DNA of 35,072 nucleotides from Fibrobacter sp. Its GTDB lineage: Bacteria > Fibrobacterota > Fibrobacteria > Fibrobacterales > Fibrobacteraceae. Of the stretch, positions 9,278 through 16,645 are shown one piece after another. Each line of letters begins with the position of its first letter. Positions within the stretch are counted from its first letter, which is position 1. The stretch is from contig JAGDBD010000094.1 of the NCBI GenBank assembly GCA_017959225.1, positions 1 through 35,072 of the forward strand. Direction: 5' to 3'. The position numbers were made by a program, and so were the translations under genes. The notes below the pieces were generated by a model, which was given only the letters and a program-made list of their open reading frames with translations, had not been told where the DNA came from and made no database searches.

Positions 9278-9306
9278 GTTCTCGGGAACGAATTAAGAAC
9301 ACTTAA
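9278..9306. promoter_or_regulatory. Two short palindromes between divergent promoters
   Basis: GTTCTCGGGAAC (9278-9289, arms GTTC/GAAC) and TTAAG-aaca-CTTAA (9293-9306) lie between the exporter promoter and the cellulase promoter. They could be operators for one or both; no regulator is identified. Confidence 0.3.
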
Positions 9307-9322
9307 TCACAGTGAAAAGAAT

Positions 9323-9351
9323 TTTACAAGAAAAATAAGCCGTTCTAAATT
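9323..9351 (+). promoter_or_regulatory. GH45 cellulase promoter (TTTACA-17-TAAATT)
   Basis: TTTACA (9323-9328) and TAAATT (9346-9351) with a 17-base spacer lie about 50 bases before the first cellulase ATG. The same TAAATT -10 form appears before the tRNA gene at 28295. Confidence 0.5.
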
Positions 9352-9398
9352 ATTTTAATAACCGTCAAATTTGATTTGTCCGACGGGACGAGGTACCT

Positions 9399-10805
9399 AT
9401 GAAATTCCCTTTTGCCAAAACGGCACTGCTTGTAAGTGCAGCTGTTTTTACATGGAACTGCTCCAGCGATTCGTCGAGTAGTCCGGATGTCGTAACTCCG
9501 GGTGAATCTTCTTCGAGTGCTGTCGTCGCAGACCCCGCTGCAACTCTCGTCGCTGAAACCCCGGCCGGAAACATCTATTCCGACATGACAGTCCGCGATG
9601 AATCCGGTAACGTTATTGGTTCTTTCGACGCCGAATCCGGTAATATTACAAAGAATGACGGCTCCGTTTACGATACCAACGGCAATTTGGTTTCCGGTCC
9701 TACCTCTTCGGCAGCTACCGGCGACATTACTTCTTCTGCAAGTGAAAATCCGGTGACGTCTTCGGCTAGCGAAGATGTGACTTCCAGCGCAAGCGAAGAA
9801 AACCCCGACATTTCCAGCAGCACAAGCTCCTTCAGCGGTAGCGGTGTCATGGATCCCAGCGGTTATGAAGTTCCCGTTTTGAAAACCCTTTTGGGCAACG
9901 GTGCAGAAGGTTGGAGCTCCCGCTATTGGGACGCTTGCAAACCGCACTGCTCTTGGCCGGGCAACGTGGATACCACAAGCGAAGCCACTTACCAGGCAGG
10001 TTACACCACCACTCGTAACTGCAACATCCACGATGTAGAAATTCCGACTTACACTTTGAGCTACAATGTTCAACAGTACTGGATGGGCTACCAAGGCACA
10101 ACAAGCGCATGTTCTAGCGACCGAGGCGGTGGAAGCGGCGGAGCGTTCGTCTGCACCGACATGGCTCCTGTTGCAGTAAACGACACCCTTTCTTACGGAT
10201 TTGTGGCAGCACCGGGCAGCGGAAACGCAGGTTGCGGCAAATGCTACCATATTCAATTCAACGGCGGTAACCATGCAAACGACATCAAGGCTGCCCACAA
10301 AGCTCTCGCCGGCAAGCACATGATCGTGATGGCTTCGAACATCGGTTACGACGTGGAAGAAGGCCAGTTCGATATGATGGTCCCGGGTGGCGGTGTCGGC
10401 CTTTATGACGCCCTTTCTACCATGGTCAGCGGATCTGATGTACAATGGGGCGCCCAGTTCGGCGGGTTCCTCACTTATTGCCAGCAGTCTCTCGGTTACG
10501 ACAACACGGTGGCCAAGTATCAGGAATGCGTCAAGGACATGTGCGCAGCCGCCTTCACCGGATACGACAACCTTCTCAGAGGCTGTAACTGGTTCGCCGA
10601 TTGGTACATGACAGCTGACAACCCGACTTACAACTGGGAAGAAATCGAATGCCCGCAGTATTTGATCGACAAGTATAAAACAACGATCAATACCACAAAG
10701 GATACCCGCATCGCATGGCGTGACGACTGGTCTACCTATACGGGCGAACCGTTGGACACTCTCGAATGCCTTTCCGCTTCTTACCCGCAAGGTTGCAACA
10801 ACTAA
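9399..10805 (+). CDS. GH45 endoglucanase with Ser-rich linkers (first of tandem pair)
   Basis: A 468-residue secreted cellulase predicted to cut internal beta-1,4-glucan bonds by inversion. Parts in order: a signal sequence ending in WNC (Cys21), a Ser/Asp/Pro linker, a 57-residue repeat module (about 48-104), a Ser/Glu linker, then the GH45 domain from about residue 165. SSRYWDACKPHCSW carries the catalytic base (Asp178) and GQFDMMVPGGGVGLYD the catalytic acid (Asp325). One Cys of the usual DCCKPSC motif is Ala here. An ~85-residue extension after the catalytic loops contains several Cys. The signal end lacks a standard lipobox. Cotranscribed with the next gene (39-base gap). Confidence 0.92.
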   Translation: MKFPFAKTALLVSAAVFTWNCSSDSSSSPDVVTPGESSSSAVVADPAATLVAETPAGNIYSDMTVRDESGNVIGSFDAESGNITKNDGSVYDTNGNLVSGPTSSAATGDITSSASENPVTSSASEDVTSSASEENPDISSSTSSFSGSGVMDPSGYEVPVLKTLLGNGAEGWSSRYWDACKPHCSWPGNVDTTSEATYQAGYTTTRNCNIHDVEIPTYTLSYNVQQYWMGYQGTTSACSSDRGGGSGGAFVCTDMAPVAVNDTLSYGFVAAPGSGNAGCGKCYHIQFNGGNHANDIKAAHKALAGKHMIVMASNIGYDVEEGQFDMMVPGGGVGLYDALSTMVSGSDVQWGAQFGGFLTYCQQSLGYDNTVAKYQECVKDMCAAAFTGYDNLLRGCNWFADWYMTADNPTYNWEEIECPQYLIDKYKTTINTTKDTRIAWRDDWSTYTGEPLDTLECLSASYPQGCNN

Positions 10806-10844
10806 CAAGCTTCTAAGGTGTGTTTGGATCAAAGCAGAGGAATC

Positions 10845-12731
10845 ATGAAAAAACTCTATCTACCTATTATCGCCATTTCCGCAGCTCTCTTTGCTTGGAA
10901 CTGCGGTGAAAGTTCATCTTCCAACAGTTCGACGCCAGAAGATGGTCCGAACGTTTCGGAATTGCCGTATTACGTTGCCGGCTACACCATCGATCCGGCC
11001 ACAGGTATCGTCTACAATTTGTCTACCGGCGAAGCCGCTGGCCAGCTGAACGCAGACGGAACGATTACCGATGCCGCAGGCAATATCTTCCTTGCAGCCG
11101 ACACAACTCTGCTTCCAAACATCACATCCGTCGGCTATCTGGTAGACAATAACGGTAACGTGACCGACGTAAACGGTAACAGCATCGGAACGTTGAATGC
11201 CGATGGCAAAACCATCACCTTGACCGATGGCTCCGTGCAAGATCTTTCCGGAAACGAAATTTCGGGCCCGACTTCTAGCGAAGCCGTTCTCGTCAGCAGC
11301 TCCGCAGTAGCTCCGGATCCAGATCCGACAGCAACTCTCGTTGCTAGTGTCGCTGCAGGCGACATCTATTCCGACATGACGGTCCGCGATGCAAGTGGAA
11401 ATGTCATCGGAACGTTCAACAGCAACACGGGTTACATCACCCTTTCGAACGGAACCGTTGTAGATACCAACGGAAACGTCGTTGGCACAGCTTCTTCGGC
11501 TTCCACCACCACATCTTCCGCTTCAAACGTCACGTCTTCTGCATCGTTCGTTGTCACATCTTCTGCATCCGAAATCACCTCTTCTGCTAGCCAGCAGCTC
11601 GGAAGCATTACCGTGACAGGCAATTTGAACCAGAGCGCTGCAAAGAACTCGTCTATTTCGACTATCGTCTTTAGCGGTGTTTCTGCTGAACCGTCCCGCA
11701 CATGGGCGCTCAGCTGGCTCACCTGCACTTACGATCAGAACGCAAAGACTTACACCGTTGGCGGAACTGTCCCGGATTGGTTCCAGGAAGGCACTTCTTC
11801 GGAAACCTTTACGTTCCCAGAAGGAACCGCCACTTTGACGCTTACCGTCGGCAACGCATCGGTCGTCAGCTCTTCGAGTGCACAACAGCAGGTCGTAAGC
11901 TCTAGCTCTGCACCTTTTGTCGTATCCTCTTCTTCCGTAGCATCTTCTTCGAGCATCGCAAGCGTCGTCTCTTCGAGCTCTAGAGCTTCTACCGGAGGCT
12001 ATGCAAAGAATAACCTGGTGAAAGTTTCTGGCGGTGCAAGCGGTTCAGGCTGGGCAACCCGTTATTGGGACTGCTGCAAACCGAGCTGCTCCTGGACGGC
12101 AAACGCCGGTAGCGGAAACGAAGCTAGAACCTGCACCGCTTCGGGCACCATCATTACCGACCTCAACGCAACTAGCGCTTGCAACGGTGGCAATGCTTCT
12201 ACCTGCACAAGCCAGATTCCGATGATCATTGACGATAGCACCGCTTACGCATTTGCCGCAGTTCCGGCATCGAACGGTGGTCAGTGCGGTCACTGCTACG
12301 CTCTCACCTTCACCGGTACAGGTAAGTACGAAAGCAAGAGCCCGCAACAAGCTTTGAAGGGTAAAGTCCTTGTCGTGATGGCTTCCAACGTCGGTTCCGA
12401 CGTGGAACAGGGCCAATTCGATATCATGATTCCGGGCGGTGGCGTCGGTTTGTATAACGGTTGTTCCGGCATGGGCTGGGGCGATATGGGCCAGACATAC
12501 GGAGGTCTCCTTTCCGATTGCGAAAGCTCTGTCGGTTACAGCTACAGCGGACAGACCCTGATTACCAAGCGCCAGGAATGCCTCACTCAGAAGTGCAACA
12601 GCACCTTTGCAAATGATGCTGTCGCAAAAGAAGGCTGTCTCTTCCTCGCCACTTGGATGAGCGCCGCCGGCAACCCGAACCACACTTATGTGGAAGTCCA
12701 GTGCCCGGCTGAACTCAAAGCCAAGTATTAA
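10845..12731 (+). CDS. GH45 endoglucanase with repeat modules and beta domain (second of tandem pair)
   Basis: 628 residues; ATG at 10845 chosen for its AGAGGA site and signal peptide (an in-frame ATG is absent earlier; a GTG lies at 10818). Order: signal sequence ending FAWNC (Cys20), Ser-rich stub, three copies of a GN-x-IG / DG-x-V repeat module (about 35-215), Ser/Thr linker, a distinct beta-rich domain (about 253-335), a long Ser-rich linker, and a C-terminal GH45 domain (about 394-628). TRYWDCCKPSCSW holds the base (Asp409), GQFDIMIPGGGVGLYN the acid (Asp526). Unlike the first copy, the Cys pair is intact. A terminator follows. Confidence 0.94.
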   Translation: MKKLYLPIIAISAALFAWNCGESSSSNSSTPEDGPNVSELPYYVAGYTIDPATGIVYNLSTGEAAGQLNADGTITDAAGNIFLAADTTLLPNITSVGYLVDNNGNVTDVNGNSIGTLNADGKTITLTDGSVQDLSGNEISGPTSSEAVLVSSSAVAPDPDPTATLVASVAAGDIYSDMTVRDASGNVIGTFNSNTGYITLSNGTVVDTNGNVVGTASSASTTTSSASNVTSSASFVVTSSASEITSSASQQLGSITVTGNLNQSAAKNSSISTIVFSGVSAEPSRTWALSWLTCTYDQNAKTYTVGGTVPDWFQEGTSSETFTFPEGTATLTLTVGNASVVSSSSAQQQVVSSSSAPFVVSSSSVASSSSIASVVSSSSRASTGGYAKNNLVKVSGGASGSGWATRYWDCCKPSCSWTANAGSGNEARTCTASGTIITDLNATSACNGGNASTCTSQIPMIIDDSTAYAFAAVPASNGGQCGHCYALTFTGTGKYESKSPQQALKGKVLVVMASNVGSDVEQGQFDIMIPGGGVGLYNGCSGMGWGDMGQTYGGLLSDCESSVGYSYSGQTLITKRQECLTQKCNSTFANDAVAKEGCLFLATWMSAAGNPNHTYVEVQCPAELKAKY

Positions 12732-12750
12732 TCCAATAAGTGAATACAGC

Positions 12751-12785
12751 AAAAATCTCCTCGTTAAAGCGAGGAGATTTTTTTA
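12751..12785. terminator. Bidirectional terminator between cellulase and TPR genes
   Basis: AAAAATCTCCTCG pairs with CGAGGAGATTTTT around the loop TTAAAG, with T-runs on both sides. It can stop the cellulase operon (plus) and the TPR gene (minus). Confidence 0.9.
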
Positions 12786-12799
12786 TAAGCAACAAGTTT

Positions 12800-13753
12800 T
12801 CAAGGATAAAGGTCTTTCTTTTTTAAATCTTTAACTAAAGATCCGGGCATCCATTTTTCAATCTTTTCATATTCCGGGTCAACAAGTTTTTTAGCGTAGG
12901 ATTTGGACTTTTCAAGTTCCCCTGCGTCCAAATAGATCCGGGCCAAATTTCCGACAGCGCAAAAATAGCGTACCGATTTTCCTGTACGTGTCAAATAGGC
13001 TTTTGCGCTTTGCTCGTATATTGTCGCCGCTTCCCCATACTTTTGCTGCTTGTACAGCATATCGGCCTTCATCTGCAAAAAAACAGGATTCTGGGGAGCT
13101 TTAGAAAGCGCCCGTTCTACAACCTTCAAAGCCTTGCCATATTCCTGCTTATCGTAATACATCCAAGCGAGTGGCGTTGCAAACAGCGCCCAGAAAAGTT
13201 CGGAATTTTGGGAACGTTCTTCCAAAATTTTCAAATAAGCTTCTCGGTCATCCGAAACAAAGGGCAAAAAGCTCAAGCCGTCATCGACGTAATAAGCGTA
13301 AATCGCATAAAACGCCTGCGCATCTTTATCTGCAACGTCTTCAAATTTTTTTGCCGCACTGCGCGTGCCAAGAGCACCTTTAAAAGAACTTCCAAGGGAT
13401 GTCTGCGCATAGCCAAGTTCAAATGCGCGCAACACATCCCAAGCGCCTTCCGCGGAACATTCCGCAAGTTCCTTCGCCGCTTTTTCCAGTGCAAGCGTGT
13501 CACCGACATCGTCGAATTCGCTCAAGCGCGCTACGTTCCGAAGAACGCATGCCGCCCCCGGATTTTTTTCACCGATCTTTTGGGAAATCAGGTAAGATTT
13601 TTGATAATCCGTCTTCAGCGCAAATTCCACAGAACGCTTCGCCTCGGCCTGCAATTCTTTTGGAAGAGCAAAGAAAGAAGTGTCTGCAAAGGCACTTGCT
13701 GCGCCGAAAAGCGTCGCCACAGCGACCGTTTTTATTCCAAAGTGTAATAACAT
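12800..13753 (-). CDS. Exported TPR-repeat protein, function unknown
   Basis: 317 residues. A signal peptide (MLLHFGIKTVAVATLFGAASAFA) indicates export. The rest is alpha-helical; two or three tetratricopeptide repeats are visible around residues 200-290 (KQEYGKALKVVERALSKAPQNP, then KYGEAATIYEQSAKAYL, then AGELEKSKSYAKKL). These mediate protein contacts. No enzymatic motif is seen. A TATATT -10 element (13768-13763) lies so close to the ATG that the leader would be only a few bases. Single-gene unit, convergent with the cellulases. Confidence 0.85.
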   Translation of the reverse strand: MLLHFGIKTVAVATLFGAASAFADTSFFALPKELQAEAKRSVEFALKTDYQKSYLISQKIGEKNPGAACVLRNVARLSEFDDVGDTLALEKAAKELAECSAEGAWDVLRAFELGYAQTSLGSSFKGALGTRSAAKKFEDVADKDAQAFYAIYAYYVDDGLSFLPFVSDDREAYLKILEERSQNSELFWALFATPLAWMYYDKQEYGKALKVVERALSKAPQNPVFLQMKADMLYKQQKYGEAATIYEQSAKAYLTRTGKSVRYFCAVGNLARIYLDAGELEKSKSYAKKLVDPEYEKIEKWMPGSLVKDLKKKDLYP

Positions 13754-13797
13754 TTGAAATTAAATATACCAAAATTCAGACGCCTTTTCAGAGCTCA

Positions 13798-13823
13798 AAA
13801 ATTCACTAACTCGTTTTCAATCA
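13798..13823 (-). promoter_or_regulatory. Shared upstream element, copy before TPR gene
   Basis: On the minus strand: TTGATTGAAAACGAGTTAG then TGAATTTTTG. Similar elements precede ahcY (about 1157-1181), the lipoprotein at 22607 (22714-22741) and the phosphoesterase at 29116 (29150-29178). It is placed 45-130 bases before each start codon. Confidence 0.4.
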
Positions 13824-13930
13824 AACAGTTACGTTTTTGCATATCTCCGATTCGATCCCAAGTGTCCCATTTTGCACCCAAAATACGGAGTGGCCGCTTC
13901 ATGGATTTTAAAACTAGTTTAGAAGAAAGC

Positions 13931-14039
13931 GTGGAAGCTTTGAAAATAGGGAGATTCAAGCTTTGATTACAAAACGATTCTGTACAAATTAACTTTTGTA
14001 ATCAAGAAATGAGAATTTCGTAACTTCGAAGCCTTCCAC
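13931..14039. repeat. Nested inverted-repeat block in intergenic region
   Basis: The 370-base gap between 13754 and 14123 holds no convincing gene. It contains a nested structure: outer arms GTGGAAGCTTTGAA (13931-13944) and TTCGAAGCCTTCCAC (14025-14039) pairing with one bulge, a perfect 12-bp inner pair TTGATTACAAAA (13963-13974) / TTTTGTAATCAA (13994-14005), and a small GAAAT-gaga-ATTTC hairpin (14006-14019). AAGCTTTGA is also repeated directly in the left half. Could be a small structured RNA, a leader of the 73-aa gene, or a miniature mobile element. Confidence 0.55.
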
Positions 14040-14123
14040 AATTTGTGTATATCAAAAGAAAGAGACCTGCGACAAATTCCGTCACACGTCCCGAGCAAAA
14101 GTCAACAAAAAAGAAGGCAACCT

Positions 14124-14345
14124 ATGATGAAGATTCTTCACAAACCGGCCTCGCTTTCCCTGACCCTTTTAAGCTCCGGTTTTCAAGCATTCAAAAGACG
14201 CATCTCTCAAGAATTGATGCTTCGCAAAGGCGTCAATTTAGAAGATTACACAGACGACGAAGGACTTTACGCTTTCTATCTGCGCGGTGAACCCGAGAAT
14301 TACGTCATGGACGCTCTCTGCGGTTGCACCGTTGACGAATACTGA
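14124..14345 (+). CDS. Small hypothetical protein (73 aa)
   Basis: Not recognised. The ATG at 14124 follows AAGAAGG at a workable distance. The product starts MMKILHKPASLSLTLLSSGFQ, is basic in its first half, and ends acidic with NLEDYTDDEGLYAFYLRGEPEN and a CGC near the C-terminus. No signal peptide or domain is evident. It stands alone between the palindrome block and the convergent PBP gene, 15 bases from that gene's stop codon. Coding status is likely but not certain. Confidence 0.5.
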   Translation: MMKILHKPASLSLTLLSSGFQAFKRRISQELMLRKGVNLEDYTDDEGLYAFYLRGEPENYVMDALCGCTVDEY

Positions 14346-14360
14346 TCGCTAAAGCGGAAT

Positions 14361-16166
14361 TCACTTAGACGGGCAAACCGTCTTGTTCGCAAATGTGCCT
14401 CCATCCACACTCATAATCTGGATGTTCGCGTTTGCACCCTTTTCAAAGCGAATATCTCCATATACGCCGTGGAATACCTTCTGCGAATAGATCTTCTTTA
14501 CAAGTTCCGTTTCACCGGCAGCGATCAACGAGAAGATGATACTTGCAGCGCTGTAGCTCAAGCCGCTCACCTTATCCGCTTTAGGTTCTTCATTCCACTT
14601 GGACTTGTATGCAGAACGGAAATCCTTATACGTCTGGTTCGTATCGGCGTTTCCAAAAGAGACGCTAAAGTAAGAGCCTTCCACAAGCTTCTTGCCTTCA
14701 TCGATCAAATCCTGACCATACCAACCCGAAGTTCCAAGCAAAGTTCCGTTCAACTTGTGATAAGCCACCTGGCGAGCGATCAGCCCTGCATCCGACGGGC
14801 TTGAACTCGGAATAAAGATTCCCGGAATCTTAAAGACGGAATCCTGCATAAAGGAGCGCTTTTCTTTTGCACCGATGGCGTCCAAATTTTTAACGCCACG
14901 TGCAATATTCATTTTGTGCAAAACCTGGTTAAAGCGTTCCGCACGGAGCTTGCGGAATTCGGTCGTATAATCGGGACGACCTTCTTCAAATTCCTGCGTA
15001 GCAAGAATCACGCCGCCACGGCTTTCGACCGCACGCGTAAAGCTCTGGGTCATGGCCGTTCCAAAATCGCCTACCGGAGAAAGCACTGCAAATTCATGAA
15101 TTCCAAGGCAGTCCACTGCATAATTGGCAATGCCCGTCGCCAAATTGTCCATGCTGACATTCACCTGGAAAATGTTCGGGCCCATGCGTGAAATGCCTGC
15201 ATCCGTCGCTGTCGGCGTAAGCATCGGAATATGGGAATGCGTAGAGCTGAGCCATGCAGCAACCGTTGCCGCTGGAGCGCTCATGATCGGTCCAATAATC
15301 GCAATGACGCTGTCCTGCGCAACGACCTGTCTTGTGCGGCGAAGCGCTTCCACAGCATCGGCATGGGTATCTGCAATGCGCAAATTCACTTTACCCTTGA
15401 GATTTGCCTTTTCCAAAGCAAGACGAGCGCCCTTCACCGCATCTTGACCGAATTCGGCAAAATCACCGGAAATCGGTGCGAGCACAAGTACGGTCGGAAT
15501 CGAAGGCTTGCCTTCAAAATCGGCAATCGCAGACTTCGCTCTTTCTACCCAATCGCTATTTTCGTTAGCAGAAATGACCTTCTTGTACCAATAACGGGCC
15601 GCTTTGTAATTCTTCTTTTCGGAAAGTTCCTTGCCCAAGCGAAGCCAAGTGATATTTGCCACCCGACGATTCACAATTGCCTTGTCCGCAAAAGCGGTCA
15701 ATTGTCCAACCGTAAAACGCTTGTCTTTTGCAATCGCCTGGCAAAGGAGATTTGCCGCATCTTCCTTGATGGAAGAATTTTTGCTGTAGTCCAAAACGTT
15801 CAAAAGGACTTCGACGCCTTTGACTGCAAGGGAATCCGAACGGAGCATCCGTTCTGCAGCGATCACTTCCACGCGGGAACGCTTCGGATTGCCGGCGTAA
15901 TATTCTAAATAACGGCCGGTCAAACGGTCGAGATTTTCCGTGTCGTTCGTTTTCGCATAGCAGCGGGCCAAAAGTTCCGCAGCCTTTGCACCGTCTTCTT
16001 TATGCAGCTTTTTTTCGGCAAGCGGCTGGAGAAGTGTAATCGCCGAAGCGCAGTCTCCGCTTTGGATCGCCGATTCCGCCTGGGAAAGTTCCGAAGGCGC
16101 AGCGCTTACAACAGCAGCCGAAAAAAGGACTGCCGAAACCATGGGAAGAATCAAGTTTTTTACCAT
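14361..16166 (-). CDS. TPR plus type-I periplasmic-binding (LivK/LpoA-like) protein
   Basis: 601 residues. A signal peptide (MVKNLILPMVSAVLFSAAVVSA) is followed by helical TPR-like repeats (about 25-220; e.g. KKNYKAARYWYKKVISANENSDWVE) and a type-I solute-binding fold (about 225-590) starting VLVLAPISGDFAEFGQDAVKGARLALEKA, the usual start of Leu/Ile/Val-binding relatives. No permease or ATPase lies nearby, so uptake is unlikely; the TPR+PBP combination resembles LpoA, a lipoprotein activator of peptidoglycan synthases, although there is no lipobox here. It follows the nucleotidyltransferase-like gene by five bases. Confidence 0.85.
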   Translation of the reverse strand: MVKNLILPMVSAVLFSAAVVSAAPSELSQAESAIQSGDCASAITLLQPLAEKKLHKEDGAKAAELLARCYAKTNDTENLDRLTGRYLEYYAGNPKRSRVEVIAAERMLRSDSLAVKGVEVLLNVLDYSKNSSIKEDAANLLCQAIAKDKRFTVGQLTAFADKAIVNRRVANITWLRLGKELSEKKNYKAARYWYKKVISANENSDWVERAKSAIADFEGKPSIPTVLVLAPISGDFAEFGQDAVKGARLALEKANLKGKVNLRIADTHADAVEALRRTRQVVAQDSVIAIIGPIMSAPAATVAAWLSSTHSHIPMLTPTATDAGISRMGPNIFQVNVSMDNLATGIANYAVDCLGIHEFAVLSPVGDFGTAMTQSFTRAVESRGGVILATQEFEEGRPDYTTEFRKLRAERFNQVLHKMNIARGVKNLDAIGAKEKRSFMQDSVFKIPGIFIPSSSPSDAGLIARQVAYHKLNGTLLGTSGWYGQDLIDEGKKLVEGSYFSVSFGNADTNQTYKDFRSAYKSKWNEEPKADKVSGLSYSAASIIFSLIAAGETELVKKIYSQKVFHGVYGDIRFEKGANANIQIMSVDGGTFANKTVCPSK

Positions 16167-16171
16167 AAGAT

Positions 16172-16495
16172 CTATCGAGCTTCAGAGCCGTTCGCAGTCT
16201 GGATGGCGACATGCTCTTTCTTGATGTTTTTTTGCATGTTCTCCGTGAGCTTGGCCCAGTCAACGATGTCAACGCGGAACGGAAGTCCGCTATCGGCAAA
16301 CGCTCTTTCGACGCCGACCATTTTTTCAAAGGAGATCGGTTTGGGAGAAATTACCGCAACGTTCAACGCGGAATCCGGAGTCAGATCGACACCCGTTACA
16401 CGTGATCCGTAGGCGTCCACGTCCAAACCTGAAAAGTGGACTTTTAAAATACGCTGGATTTTTTCCAGCTGGTCTTGTTCCAAGCATAACTGCAT
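16172..16495 (-). CDS. MNT-like nucleotidyltransferase fold with lost catalytic aspartates
   Basis: 107 residues matching the minimal nucleotidyltransferase family that reads LTPEQL..I.RIL...P...V.AFGSRV.G...SDLDLAI...FRVDVVDWA. Here the fold landmarks are kept (YGSRVTG, residues 29-35; LPFRVDIVDWAKL, 71-83) but the metal-binding S-D-x-D is S42-A43-L44-N45, so both first aspartates are gone; Asp76 of the third strand remains. Nucleotide transfer is therefore unlikely. No HEPN partner is adjacent; instead it is cotranscribed with the PBP-like gene (gap five bases). A regulatory or scaffolding role is inferred. Confidence 0.8.
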   Translation of the reverse strand: MQLCLEQDQLEKIQRILKVHFSGLDVDAYGSRVTGVDLTPDSALNVAVISPKPISFEKMVGVERAFADSGLPFRVDIVDWAKLTENMQKNIKKEHVAIQTANGSEAR

Positions 16496-16645
16496 TGTGC
16501 CCCAAATATAGAAAATCGCATGGGAATCACAAACAGTAGTCTTAGAGCGAACTTTAACCTAATTCGTCATTTTAGCGTAAAAATGAGCCCATTTGTCGAA
16601 TTCCGTCTACAAAAAGTTTACAGAATTCGCATTTTTACTTCTGAA

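Noticed and set aside
9345..10832. A 495-codon antisense open frame across the first GH45 gene
   Set aside because: Arises from the codon bias of the cellulase; composition (Cys/Val/Ala-rich, no domain) is unlike a protein.
13754..13966. 70-codon plus-strand frame
   Set aside because: Starts inside the likely promoter of the TPR gene, no ribosome site, basic composition, and runs into the palindrome block.
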